Shown piece after piece: positions 7,910-15,425 of a DNA stretch of 18,652 bases (its first letter is position 1; each line of letters opens with the position of its first letter). The notes beneath the pieces were generated by a model. It ran no database searches, had not been told where the DNA came from, and saw nothing but the letters and a program-made list of their open reading frames with translations. The stretch covers positions 1 to 18,652 of the forward strand of contig PWWF01000137.1 in NCBI GenBank assembly GCA_003561595.1. The letters are read 5' to 3'. This stretch comes from Paracoccaceae bacterium (GTDB lineage Bacteria > Pseudomonadota > Alphaproteobacteria > Rhodobacterales > Rhodobacteraceae). Both the position numbers and the translations under genes were made by a program.

Positions 7910-7938
7910 AGGGTAAGTCCACGAAGGGGTGAGGTCAA
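7910..7938 (-). promoter_or_regulatory. Promoter of the ilvB leader
   Basis: On the minus strand TTGACC (7938-7933, five of six matches) and TACCCT (7915-7910, three of six) are separated by 17 bases. Predicted transcription starts near 7903, about 15 bases before the leader-peptide ATG. It fits the attenuator arrangement downstream. Confidence 0.55.
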
Positions 7939-8028
7939 TGGCGAAAACGCCGCCGATTGCGCGAAAGGGGGCAGTTTCTTTGCATTTGTTGCGCCGGCTC
8001 TTTTTGGCTTGGCGCGACGCAAGATGTG

Positions 8029-8056
8029 TTTACAAAACCAGAAATGTAGTTATATT
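8029..8056 (+). promoter_or_regulatory. arsR promoter with candidate operator
   Basis: TTTACA (8029-8034) and TATATT (8051-8056) each match five of six consensus bases, with a 16-base spacer. Transcription would begin near 8063, which coincides with the proposed GTG start codon of arsR. A small dyad TACA (8031-8034) - 10 bases - TGTA (8045-8048) lies in the promoter and could be the repressor's own operator, though four-base arms are weak evidence. Confidence 0.6.
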
Positions 8057-8062
8057 GTGGTC

Positions 8063-8377
8063 GTGACCTGCGATGATGACAAAGCCGCCATTGCCCTTGC
8101 GGCCCTTGGACATGCCGCCCGCCTGTCGGTTTTCCGCTTGCTGGTGAAGGCCGGGCCGGACGGGTTGATGGTGGGCGAGATCGGCGCGCATCTGGACATG
8201 CCGCTGTCAACGCTCGCGCATCATCTGCGGGCGCTGAAGCAGGCGGGGCTGATCAGCCAAGTGCGGGAAGGGCGCGAAGTGCTGACGCGGGCGGAAACGG
8301 CGGCCTTGCATGGGGTGGTGGATTATCTGCTGAGTGAGTGCTGTCAGGGTGTGCATCCGCGCGTAGAATCAGCGTGA
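8063..8377 (+). CDS. ArsR-family metalloid-responsive repressor
   Basis: A 104-residue winged-helix repressor from the GTG at 8063. The ArsR core begins AIALAALGHAARLSVFRLLV (residues 9-28), followed by the recognition helix DMPLSTLAHHLRALKQAGLI (45-64) and wing SQVREGREVL (65-74). The C-terminal SECCQG holds adjacent Cys93 and Cys94, as in repressors that bind trivalent arsenic through C-terminal cysteines. The N-terminal Cys3 could contribute. I prefer GTG 8063 because the promoter covers 8029-8056, so an upstream ATG at 8024 would lie inside the promoter. That ATG also lacks a ribosome site and adds residues unlike the family. The messenger would be leaderless. The permease gene starts 40 bases downstream, so the protein likely represses itself and that gene until metalloid binds. 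Confidence 0.85.
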   Translation: MTCDDDKAAIALAALGHAARLSVFRLLVKAGPDGLMVGEIGAHLDMPLSTLAHHLRALKQAGLISQVREGREVLTRAETAALHGVVDYLLSECCQGVHPRVESA

Positions 8378-8417
8378 CAGATTTGGCTAAAATAACTATA
8401 AAACCGGAGATTTAAGG

Positions 8418-9470
8418 ATGACTGACCACTCTCTCCCCCAGCCCGGCCCCGTTCAAGCGCTGCGGTCGCATCTGTGGCGCAAGGAAAAGCCGTGGCTGGC
8501 CTTCGCGCTGATCGTGCTGGTCTTGCTCGCACTGGATCCCGCGCAGCTTGGCCCGTCCTTCGCCAAAGTGACCGGCGCGCTGGTCTCGATTGCGCCCTTC
8601 CTTGCAGCGTCGATCCTGATCGCGGCCTGGGCAGGGGCCACGGGCGCGGATAATCTGATCGCGCGCGCCTTCACCGGAGCGCCCGCCATGATGATCGCCA
8701 TGGGTGCGCTCGCCGGGGGGCTGTCGCCTTTCTGCTCCTGCGGGGTGATCCCGTTGATCGCGGCGCTGTTGGCGATTGGGGTGCCATTGGCACCTGTGAT
8801 GGCCTTCTGGCTGGCCTCGCCGCTGATGGACCCGTCGATGTTCGTGCTGACCGCGGGCGTGCTGGGGCTGGAATTTGCGATTGCCAAGACGCTGATCGCC
8901 ATCGGCATGGGTTTGCTAGGCGGGACGGTCGTGCATCTGCTGATGAAAAGCGGTGCGCTGGTCGATCCGCTGCGCGAGGGGATCGGCAATGGGGGCTGCG
9001 GCGGCGCGAAGGTGCGCGCGCCGAAGCCGCCCGTCTGGGCCTTCTGGCGTGATCCTGCGCGGGTGGCCAAATTCCGCACGGAAGCCGCCAAGACCTTCCT
9101 ATTCCTGTTGAAATGGCTGTCGCTCGCGTTCCTTCTGGAAAGCCTGATGCTGGCCTATGTGCCTGCGGAACTTGTCACGCAGACGCTGGGCGGGAATGGC
9201 GTGCTGCCGATTGTCATTGCCACGCTGGTTGGTGTGCCCGCCTATTTCAACGGTTATGCCGCGCTGCCGCTGATCGGCACCTTGCTGGAACAGGGAATGC
9301 AGGCGGGGGCTGGCATGGCCTTTCTGGTGGCAGGCGGTGTGACCTCGCTGCCTGCCGCGATTGCAGTCTGGGCGCTGGTCAAGTTCCGGGTTTTCGCGCT
9401 TTACATCGCGATTTCGCTGGGCGGAGCGTTCGGGATGGGACTGATCTTCCATCTCTGGACGTTGCTGTAA
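8418..9470 (+). CDS. arsP: ArsP-type permease (DUF318), predicted trivalent organoarsenical efflux
   Basis: A 350-residue inner-membrane permease with two hydrophobic halves (about residues 26-175 and 220-350). They are joined by a polar loop containing GNGGCGG (Cys194). The family signature SPFCSCGVIPL (103-113) puts Cys106 and Cys108 at the start of a membrane helix; in characterised ArsP these cysteines are needed to bind and extrude trivalent methyl- and aromatic arsenicals. The second half carries GVPAYFNGYAALPLI, a matching repeat feature of the family. GGAG at 8406-8409 lies eight bases before the ATG. The arsR gene ends 40 bases upstream, and this pairing supports the arsenical role over other DUF318 members. 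No arsenate reductase, arsM or ArsB/Acr3 is seen nearby. Substrate range is inferred, not shown. Confidence 0.85.
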   Translation: MTDHSLPQPGPVQALRSHLWRKEKPWLAFALIVLVLLALDPAQLGPSFAKVTGALVSIAPFLAASILIAAWAGATGADNLIARAFTGAPAMMIAMGALAGGLSPFCSCGVIPLIAALLAIGVPLAPVMAFWLASPLMDPSMFVLTAGVLGLEFAIAKTLIAIGMGLLGGTVVHLLMKSGALVDPLREGIGNGGCGGAKVRAPKPPVWAFWRDPARVAKFRTEAAKTFLFLLKWLSLAFLLESLMLAYVPAELVTQTLGGNGVLPIVIATLVGVPAYFNGYAALPLIGTLLEQGMQAGAGMAFLVAGGVTSLPAAIAVWALVKFRVFALYIAISLGGAFGMGLIFHLWTLL

Positions 9471-9575
9471 CGCCGCAGGCAAACTAAGAGCAAAAGCCGC
9501 AGGGTCTAAACCTTGCGTCCGGCGCAGTGCGATGATCTATTGGTTGCGTATTCCCCAAGTAGAATCGAGCAGCCG

Positions 9576-11525
9576 ATGAGCGACCTTCTGCAGAATTCCG
9601 ACAGCTATGATGCGTCCTCTATCGAGGTGCTGGAAGGGCTGGAGCCGGTGCGCAAGCGCCCCGGCATGTATATCGGCGGCACGGATGAACGCGCGCTGCA
9701 CCATCTGGTGGCCGAGGTGCTGGACAACTCGATGGATGAGGCCGTCGCGGGCCATGCCAACCGGATCGAGGTCGAATTGCACGCGGACAATGCCATTACC
9801 ATCCGTGACAATGGCCGCGGCATCCCGATTGACCCGCATCCCAAGTTCCCCGGCAAATCCGCGCTGGAGGTCATTCTGTGCACGCTGCACGCGGGCGGCA
9901 AGTTCTCGGGCAAGGCCTATGCCACCTCGGGCGGGTTGCACGGGGTGGGTGCGTCGGTCGTCAATGCGCTGTCGGACCATATGCGGGTCGAGGTGGCGCG
10001 CAATCGCGAACTCTTCGCGCAGGAATTCTCGCGCGGGATCCCGCAGGGGCCTGTCGCCAAGATCGGCCCGGCACCCAACCGGCGCGGCACCATGGTCACC
10101 TTTCACCCAGACCCCGAGATCTTCAACACGCTGCAGCTGAAACCGGCGCGGCTGTTCAAGATGGTCCGGTCCAAGGCCTATCTGTTCTCGGGCGTGGAAA
10201 TCCGCTGGAAATCGGCCGTCGATGACGGCGAAACCCCGGTCGAGGCCACATTCCACTTTCCCGGCGGGCTGGCCGATTACCTGAACGAGCAGCTTGCCGG
10301 GATGGTCACCTATTCCGACAAGCCCTTTGCCGGAAAAGTGTCGTTTCAGGAGAAATTCGGCCAGCCCGGATCGGTCGAATGGGCGATCAACTGGACGCCC
10401 GCGCGCGACGGGTTCGTGCAAAGCTACTGTAACACGGTCCCCACGCCCGAGGGCGGCACGCATGAACAGGGCTTCTGGGCGGCGGTGCTGAAAGGCATTC
10501 GCGCTTATGGGGAGTTGGCAAATAACAAGAAAGCCGCGCAGATCACGCGCGAGGATATGGCCGCAGGGGGCTGCGCGCTGGTGTCCTGCTTTATCCGAGA
10601 GCCCGAATTCGTGGGCCAGACCAAGGATCGCCTTGCCACGACCGAGGCCGCGCGCATGGTCGAAGGCGCGGTGCGTGACCATTTCGACAACTGGCTGGCC
10701 GCTGACCCGAAGGCGGCGGGCGCGATCCTGGATTTTCTGGTGCTGCGCGCCGAGGAACGGCTGCGGCGGCGGCAGGAGAAGGAAACCAGCCGCAAATCCG
10801 CCACTCGCAAGCTGCGCCTGCCGGGCAAGCTGGTGGATTGCACCGCGACCAATCGCAGCGGGACGGAGCTGTTCATCGTCGAGGGCGATTCGGCGGGCGG
10901 CAGCGCCAAGATGGCCCGCGACCGCAAGACACAGGCGCTCTTGCCGCTCAAGGGCAAGATCCTGAATGTGCTGGGGGCGGCCTCGAACAAGCTGGGCACC
11001 AATGCCGAGATCAATGATATCTGCCAGGCGCTGGGCGTGGGGCTGGGGTCAAGGTTCCGGCTGGATGATCTGCGCTATGACCGCATCATCATCATGACTG
11101 ATGCCGATGTGGACGGGGCGCATATTGCCGCGCTACTGATGACGTTCTTTTATGCGCAGATGCGCCCGATGATCGATGCGGGCCATCTGTATCTCGCTTG
11201 CCCGCCGCTGTTCCGGCTGACGCAGGGGGCCAAGCGCGTCTATGCGCTTGATGAGATCGAGAAAGAGCGGCTGGTGGAAGCGGGGCTTGGCGGCAAGGGC
11301 AAGATCGAGGTGTCGCGCTTCAAGGGGCTGGGCGAGATGGATGCCAAGGATCTGAAGGAAACGACGATGGACCCAGGCAGTCGCCGCCTGATCCGCGTGT
11401 CGGTGGATGATGACATGCCGGGCGAGACATCGGATCTGGTGGAACGGCTGATGGGCAAGAAGCCGGAATTGCGGTTCCAGTATATCAGCGAGAATGCGCG
11501 GTTTGTGGAGGAACTGGACGTCTAG
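9576..11525 (+). CDS. parE: DNA topoisomerase IV subunit B
   Basis: A 649-residue type IIA topoisomerase ATPase subunit; with ParC it decatenates daughter chromosomes. It starts MSDLLQNSDSYDASSIEVLEG and continues RKRPGMYIGGTD. GHKL ATPase motifs follow: EVLDNSMDEA (47-56), DNGRGIP, and GGLHGVGASVVNAL as the ATP lid. The TOPRIM metal motifs EGDSAGGSAKMARDRKTQALLPLKGKI and DADVDGAHI lie in the C-terminal part. The C-terminal GLGEMDAKDL...TMDP is typical. Length and the MYIGGTD form favour ParE over GyrB, which is about 800 residues in alphaproteobacteria. The ATG at 9576 has a weak site (GAGC). The upstream frame to 9513 is unlike the family and is left out. A TAGAAT box at 9560-9565 is promoter-like but lacks a -35. 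Confidence 0.95.
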   Translation: MSDLLQNSDSYDASSIEVLEGLEPVRKRPGMYIGGTDERALHHLVAEVLDNSMDEAVAGHANRIEVELHADNAITIRDNGRGIPIDPHPKFPGKSALEVILCTLHAGGKFSGKAYATSGGLHGVGASVVNALSDHMRVEVARNRELFAQEFSRGIPQGPVAKIGPAPNRRGTMVTFHPDPEIFNTLQLKPARLFKMVRSKAYLFSGVEIRWKSAVDDGETPVEATFHFPGGLADYLNEQLAGMVTYSDKPFAGKVSFQEKFGQPGSVEWAINWTPARDGFVQSYCNTVPTPEGGTHEQGFWAAVLKGIRAYGELANNKKAAQITREDMAAGGCALVSCFIREPEFVGQTKDRLATTEAARMVEGAVRDHFDNWLAADPKAAGAILDFLVLRAEERLRRRQEKETSRKSATRKLRLPGKLVDCTATNRSGTELFIVEGDSAGGSAKMARDRKTQALLPLKGKILNVLGAASNKLGTNAEINDICQALGVGLGSRFRLDDLRYDRIIIMTDADVDGAHIAALLMTFFYAQMRPMIDAGHLYLACPPLFRLTQGAKRVYALDEIEKERLVEAGLGGKGKIEVSRFKGLGEMDAKDLKETTMDPGSRRLIRVSVDDDMPGETSDLVERLMGKKPELRFQYISENARFVEELDV

Positions 11526-11679
11526 CGCGGGCCCCTGACTGATGGCTCAGGTAGCGTTGTGCGCTGCACTTCTGGCGGTGTGCGTTTGACAGATGTCTTT
11601 TTGAGTATTTTTGGCAAGATGAAGGAACAGGCGCGGTTCGATGTGTCGGGCGTTGGCCTGCCTTCAGATGCGGCCCGCA
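11526..11679. other. Convergent spacer after parE
   Basis: About 154 bases lie between the parE stop and the end of the DUF1045 gene on the other strand. A five-pair hairpin (CCTGA...TCAGG) near 11535-11552 is not followed by a T-run, so no clear terminator is present. The T-rich stretch TTTTTGAGTATTTTTGGCAA at 11598-11617, followed by GATGAAG, resembles a phrase I associate with intergenic regions of Rhodobacteraceae genomes, from memory only. Confidence 0.3.
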
Positions 11680-12360
11680 TCAGCCGCGCATCGCGAAGCG
11701 CCTGAGCAGATGGAAGCGGCCACTGTCATCCTCGCCAAAGACGCAGAGCGCATCGAGCGCCTGCGCCTGTGCCAGCGCAGGGTCGAACCAGGCATGCGCG
11801 GCGCGCAGGGCATCGGGCATCTGGTCAGGCGGCAGCTTGCCGGTCAGGGTGACGTGGAAGCGAAATTCCTCCATCACATAGGGGTAGCCCCAGCGTTGCA
11901 GCAGCGCTTCCTGACGCGGGCTCAGCCCGGCGGCGCGGCGACGGGCCAGATCGTTCTCGGTCAGGGGTGCGCGAAACGGATCGAGCGCGCGCACGATCCG
12001 GTCGGCGCAATCGGTCAGCGCTTGCGGCTGGGGATGGGTCACGATTGCGAGAAACCCCCCGATCGGTTTCAGGCGCAGCCCATCCAGCGGGACCGGGGCA
12101 AGCTGGTCGGCCAGCGCCTCGACCCCGTCGAGAAAGCTGGCCACCCCGCCTGACAGCCGCATCGGTGGCTTGAGCGTGCCATGCAGCCCGTATTTGCGCG
12201 GCGTCGCAGTCAGCGCAGCAAGGTCGAGCCCCAGATCGGGCTGCGGCATATCCATGCCCGTGGCGGGGTCCCAGCCCAGCCAGGCGGCCCCGGCGCGGGC
12301 CAGATCGGACCCGGGTGCGGGCGCGTAATAGACGGCAAAACGTTGATAGGTGTCGAGCAT
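11680..12360 (-). CDS. DUF1045 protein, 2H-phosphoesterase-like
   Basis: A 226-residue protein beginning MLDTYQRFAVYYAPAPGSDLA. It has the two HxT motifs of the 2H phosphoesterase superfamily: His60-x-Thr62 in YGLHGTLKPP and His169-x-Thr171 in RFHVTLTG. Between them lies KPIGGFLAIV (98-107), typical of DUF1045. Family members usually sit in phosphonate (phn) operons and are named putative phosphonate metabolism protein. A cyclic-phosphate or RNA 2',3'-type chemistry is plausible from the fold, but the real substrate is unproven. I chose ATG 12360 because family members start with this YQRFAVYYAP segment; the frame is open to 12441 but the extra residues look non-coding. No phn gene is visible here. 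The TetR gene lies upstream on the same strand with a 116-base gap. Confidence 0.8.
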   Translation of the reverse strand: MLDTYQRFAVYYAPAPGSDLARAGAAWLGWDPATGMDMPQPDLGLDLAALTATPRKYGLHGTLKPPMRLSGGVASFLDGVEALADQLAPVPLDGLRLKPIGGFLAIVTHPQPQALTDCADRIVRALDPFRAPLTENDLARRRAAGLSPRQEALLQRWGYPYVMEEFRFHVTLTGKLPPDQMPDALRAAHAWFDPALAQAQALDALCVFGEDDSGRFHLLRRFAMRG

Positions 12361-12476
12361 GGGTGCTTCCGATGTAGCAGTATCCTTGCCTGCCACGGCA
12401 CTGTGACACCAGCGTGACGCCAGCGGCAAGGGGGTGCGCATACTGGCATCGAGGTTTCTCGCGCCGGTGGCCGGGG

Positions 12477-13112
12477 TCAGCCGGGGGCAAAGCCCATCCG
12501 GGCGCGGAACCGCGCGAATTCGCTCTGGCTTGGGCGCTGGCCGCAGAAGATCTCGACATAGCCGGGGACGCGGTTGATCCGTGTGGCAAGGTCTTCCTGC
12601 ACCTGCATCGAGATATAGCCGATCTGCGTCAGATAGACGGCGCGGGCGCGTATATCAGCCTCTTGCGGGGGGTATTCGAAGCGCAGGAACATTTCGCGTA
12701 TGGCCCCCAGCCGGGTTTCATCGGCAATCCTGACGCGGTCCATCACTGCATCGGATTGATGCGCCCAGCCGCGCACGGCGAAATCGAGGCGCGGCTCAAA
12801 CAGCGCCTCATCCTGAAAGACCGTGATCAGGTTCAGCACGGCCTCGGGCATGGTTTCGGCATAGGCCTTGCAGGCGGTGACGAACGCACCGGTATTCTTG
12901 GCCTCCCAGTCCTGCAGCAGGGCGTCGAGCAGCATGTTCCGGTCCTTGAAGAACCAATAGAAGCTTGTGCGCGACAGGTTGAGCTGGCTGGCCAGTGGCT
13001 GGATCTTGACCGCGTCGAGCCCGGTTTCCAGAAACGCCGCCTTGGCCGCTGCCAGCCACAGCTCTCGCGATCCGCGCCAGCCTGTGGGTTTTGGGTCAGC
13101 CTCAATGCTCAT
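12477..13112 (-). CDS. TetR/AcrR-family regulator, probable regulator of the betaine demethylation genes
   Basis: A 211-residue regulator. The N-terminal helix-turn-helix occupies about residues 15-62: GSRELWLAAAKAAFLETG, then VKIQPLASQLNLSRTSFYWFFKDRNMLLDALL, the standard TetR pattern ending in the Y/F-W-F-F-K recognition segment. The remaining residues form the ligand-binding domain, with no recognisable ligand motif. I chose ATG 13112 (MSIEADPKPTGWRG) because homologues begin near PTGWRGS. An ATG at 13145 is in frame and would fit a leaderless message from the TATATT box on this strand at 13158-13153. It is divergent from the flavin demethylase, Rieske and reductase genes, which makes it their likely local regulator. 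Characterised pseudomonad betaine genes use the AraC-type GbdR, so a TetR here would be a different control scheme. Confidence 0.87.
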   Translation of the reverse strand: MSIEADPKPTGWRGSRELWLAAAKAAFLETGLDAVKIQPLASQLNLSRTSFYWFFKDRNMLLDALLQDWEAKNTGAFVTACKAYAETMPEAVLNLITVFQDEALFEPRLDFAVRGWAHQSDAVMDRVRIADETRLGAIREMFLRFEYPPQEADIRARAVYLTQIGYISMQVQEDLATRINRVPGYVEIFCGQRPSQSEFARFRARMGFAPG

Positions 13113-13152
13113 GGGCGCGAGAATACGGGGCAGGGGCGGGGCCATCAAGGAA

Positions 13153-13190
13153 AATATACACCGGTGAACCTATACTTGACGCAGGTGAAC
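13153..13190. promoter_or_regulatory. Candidate operator and promoter region between TetR gene and demethylase gene
   Basis: The 116-base divergent gap contains an eight-base palindrome CACCGGTG (13159-13166) and two direct copies of GGTGAAC at 13163-13169 and 13184-13190, spaced 21 bases apart, about two helical turns. A TATATT -10-like box for the TetR gene lies on the minus strand (13158-13153), and a TTGACG -35-like box for the demethylase at 13176-13181 on the plus strand, without a convincing -10. Binding of the TetR protein here is inferred. Confidence 0.45.
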
Positions 13191-13228
13191 ATTTCTGTTT
13201 CCGTGGGAGTGCAGCCAAGGAGTGCCCC

Positions 13229-15265
13229 ATGTCCGCCGATCCCCTTTTGCAGCCCTATCGCCTGAAGCATCTGACGCTGAAGAACCGGCTGATGATCAGC
13301 AGCCATGAACCCGCCTATCCAGAGGACGGGATGCCGAAAGAGCGCTACCGCGCCTATCATGTCGAACGCGCGCGCGCCGGGGTGGCGATGACGATGACGG
13401 CGGGATCAGCCTCGGTCGCGCGGGACAGCCCGCCCGTGTTCAACAACATCCTTGCCTGGAAGGATGAGGTGGTGGGCTGGCTGAAACAGCTGACAGATGA
13501 ATGCCATGCGCATGACTGCGCGGTGATGATCCAGCTTACGCATCTGGGCCGCCGCACCCGCTGGGACAAGGCTGACTGGCTGCCGGTCGTCTCGGCCGGG
13601 CATGCGCGCGAGCCGTCGCATCGGGCGTTCCCGAAGCTGGCCGAGGACTGGGATATCGCGCGGATCATCGAGGATTATGCCGATGCGGCCGAGCGGATGC
13701 AGGCCGCAGGCCTCGACGGGATCGAGCTGCAGGCTTATGGCCATCTGATGGACCAGTTCTGGTCGCCCCTGACCAACGATCTGGACGGCGAATATGGCGG
13801 CTCTCTCGACAACCGCCTGCGGTTCACCTTTGACACCTTGCGCGCCATCCGCGCGCGGGTCGGCCCCGATTTCATCGCGGGTGTGCGCTATACCGGCGAT
13901 GAGGGGTTGCCCGGCGGGCTGACCCGCGCGGACGGGCTGGAGATTTCGCGCCGCCTGAAGGACTGCGGCATGGTGGATTTCCTGAATGTCGTCAAAGGCC
14001 ATATCGACACGGATGCCGGGCTGACCGATGTGATCCCGGTGCAGGGCATGCCATCCGCCCCGCATCTGGATTTCGCGGGCGAGATTCGCGCTGCGACCGA
14101 GTTCCCGACCTTTCATGCCGCCAAGATCCAGGATGTCGCCACCGCGCGCCACGCCATCGCCAGCGGCAAGCTGGACATGGTCGGCATGACACGCGCGCAT
14201 ATGGCCGATCCGCATATCGTGGCCAAGATCATGCGCGGCGAGGAAGATCGCATCCGCCCCTGTGTCGGGGCGAATTACTGTCTGGACCGCATCTATCAGG
14301 GCGGGATGGCGCTGTGCCTGCACAACCCCGCCACCGGGCGCGAGCTGGAACAGCCCCACACTGTTGCGCAAACAGACACGCCCCACCGCGTGGTCATCAT
14401 CGGCGCGGGGCCTGCCGGGCTGGAAGCGGCGCGCGTGGCCGCTGAACGCGGCCATCAGGTGATCGTGCATGAGGCCGCCAATGATCCCGGCGGGCAGGTG
14501 CGCCTGTGTGCCCTGACACCCCGGCGGCAAGAGATGATGCAGCTCATCCAGTGGCGATTCGCGGAATGCACGCGGATGGGTGTCACCTTCCGCTTCAACT
14601 CTTTCGCCGATGAGGATGCGGTGCGCGCGGACGCGCCGGATGTCGTGATTGTCGCGACCGGGGGCCTGCCCCATACCGAGGTGCTGGAGGCGGGCAATGA
14701 TCTGGTCGTGTCGGCCTGGGATATCCTGTCAGGCGATGCGGCACCGGGAGAGAATGTGCTGATCTATGACGATGCGGGCGACTATCCTGCCCTGCAGGCC
14801 GCCGAGGCGCTGGCCACGCGTGGCGCCAGGGTCGAGGTCATGACCCGCGACCGCAGTTTCGCCCCCGAGGTCATGGCGATGTCGCTTACCCCGTCCATGC
14901 GCGAATTGCAAAAGCGCGATGTCACCTTCACAGTCACGTGGAAGCTCGAGTCCGTCACGCGCGAAGGCAATGGCCTGCTGGCCACGATCGGCAGCGATTA
15001 TGGCGGGGTCACGCGCGAGCGGCGGGTGGATCAGGTCGTGGTCAACCATGGCACGCGCCCGCTGGATGATCTGTATTTCGATCTGCGCCCCGGATCGCGC
15101 AATCTGGGCGAGGTGGATTACGAGGCGCTGATCGCGGGTCACAAGCAGGACGTGACGCGGAACCCGGATGGCAGCTATCAGCTTTTCCGCATCGGCGACG
15201 CCGTGGCCGCGCGTAACACCCATGCCGCGATCTATGACGCGCTGCGCCTGGTCAAGGCGCTATAG
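13229..15265 (+). CDS. Old-Yellow-Enzyme/TMADH-like flavoprotein N-demethylase (DgcA/StcD type)
   Basis: A 678-residue protein. An N-terminal FMN-binding TIM barrel covers about residues 5-335 (LTLKNRLMISSHEPAY; IELQAYGHLMDQFWSPLTNDLDGEYGGSLDNRLRF with Tyr170 and His172; GMTRAHMADPHIVAKI). An iron-sulfur segment follows (RPCVGANYC, then C363). A C-terminal nucleotide-binding domain has VVIIGAGPAGLEAARVAAERG (388-408) and VIVATGGLPHTE. Homologues include dimethylglycine demethylase DgcA and N-methylproline demethylase StcD, which remove a methyl group from tertiary amines. The next genes encode a Rieske oxygenase and reductase, supporting this role. AAGGAG (13217-13222) lies six bases before ATG 13229. 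The canonical TMADH cluster spacing is C-x2-C-x2-C; here C345 and C351 are present but the middle position 348 is Ala. Substrate (dimethylglycine or N-methylproline-like) is not decided by sequence. Confidence 0.88.
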   Translation: MSADPLLQPYRLKHLTLKNRLMISSHEPAYPEDGMPKERYRAYHVERARAGVAMTMTAGSASVARDSPPVFNNILAWKDEVVGWLKQLTDECHAHDCAVMIQLTHLGRRTRWDKADWLPVVSAGHAREPSHRAFPKLAEDWDIARIIEDYADAAERMQAAGLDGIELQAYGHLMDQFWSPLTNDLDGEYGGSLDNRLRFTFDTLRAIRARVGPDFIAGVRYTGDEGLPGGLTRADGLEISRRLKDCGMVDFLNVVKGHIDTDAGLTDVIPVQGMPSAPHLDFAGEIRAATEFPTFHAAKIQDVATARHAIASGKLDMVGMTRAHMADPHIVAKIMRGEEDRIRPCVGANYCLDRIYQGGMALCLHNPATGRELEQPHTVAQTDTPHRVVIIGAGPAGLEAARVAAERGHQVIVHEAANDPGGQVRLCALTPRRQEMMQLIQWRFAECTRMGVTFRFNSFADEDAVRADAPDVVIVATGGLPHTEVLEAGNDLVVSAWDILSGDAAPGENVLIYDDAGDYPALQAAEALATRGARVEVMTRDRSFAPEVMAMSLTPSMRELQKRDVTFTVTWKLESVTREGNGLLATIGSDYGGVTRERRVDQVVVNHGTRPLDDLYFDLRPGSRNLGEVDYEALIAGHKQDVTRNPDGSYQLFRIGDAVAARNTHAAIYDALRLVKAL

Positions 15266-15267
15266 AG

Positions 15268-15303
15268 GCCTTCTGCGGCGCAGCATCGCAGCGCCGCGAA
15301 GGC
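15268..15303 (+). repeat. Strong hairpin just after the flavin demethylase stop
   Basis: GCCTTC-T-GCGGCGC (15268-15281) pairs with GCGCCGC-GAAGGC (15291-15303), giving 13 base pairs with one bulged T and a nine-base loop. It begins two bases after the stop codon and has no T-run, so it is probably not an intrinsic terminator. It could protect the 3' end of the upstream message or set the ratio of the operon's products. Confidence 0.65.
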
Positions 15304-15376
15304 GACACATAATGTCGTTCCCGGACGCGCCCTGCGCGGGGTTATTTTGCATGGCTGGGCCGACTGCAGATGCAGC

Positions 15377-15425
15377 CCGCGCCCTGTGTCGGCACCCCCT
15401 TGCGGGGCGGCGACAGAGGGCGCGG
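15377..15425 (+). repeat. Long imperfect hairpin upstream of the Rieske gene
   Basis: CCGCGCCCTGTGTCGGCACCCC (15377-15398) pairs with GGGGCGGCGACAGAGGGCGCGG (15404-15425) in three blocks (nine, five and about five to six pairs) separated by single mismatches. It ends 25 bases before the ribosome site of the Rieske gene and has no T-run. Together with the hairpin at 15268-15303 it makes the 197-base spacer highly structured. Confidence 0.6.

Noticed and set aside
6672..7916. 414-residue plus-strand frame opposite ilvB
   Set aside because: It lies antisense to ilvB and its leader, shows no motif and has no ribosome site.
7790..8062. N-terminal extension of the ArsR frame
   Set aside because: The extension crosses the ilvB attenuator and both divergent promoters, and its translation does not resemble the family.
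9537..9565. parE promoter with TAGAAT at 9560-9565
   Set aside because: The -10-like box is good, but the only -35-like box (TTGGTT at 9540) is 14 bases away, too close to support the call.
12414..13265. 283-residue plus-strand frame
   Set aside because: It is antisense to the TetR gene, which has clear helix-turn-helix residues.
13406..14674. 422-residue minus-strand frame
   Set aside because: It is antisense to the well-supported flavin demethylase and has no recognisable domain.
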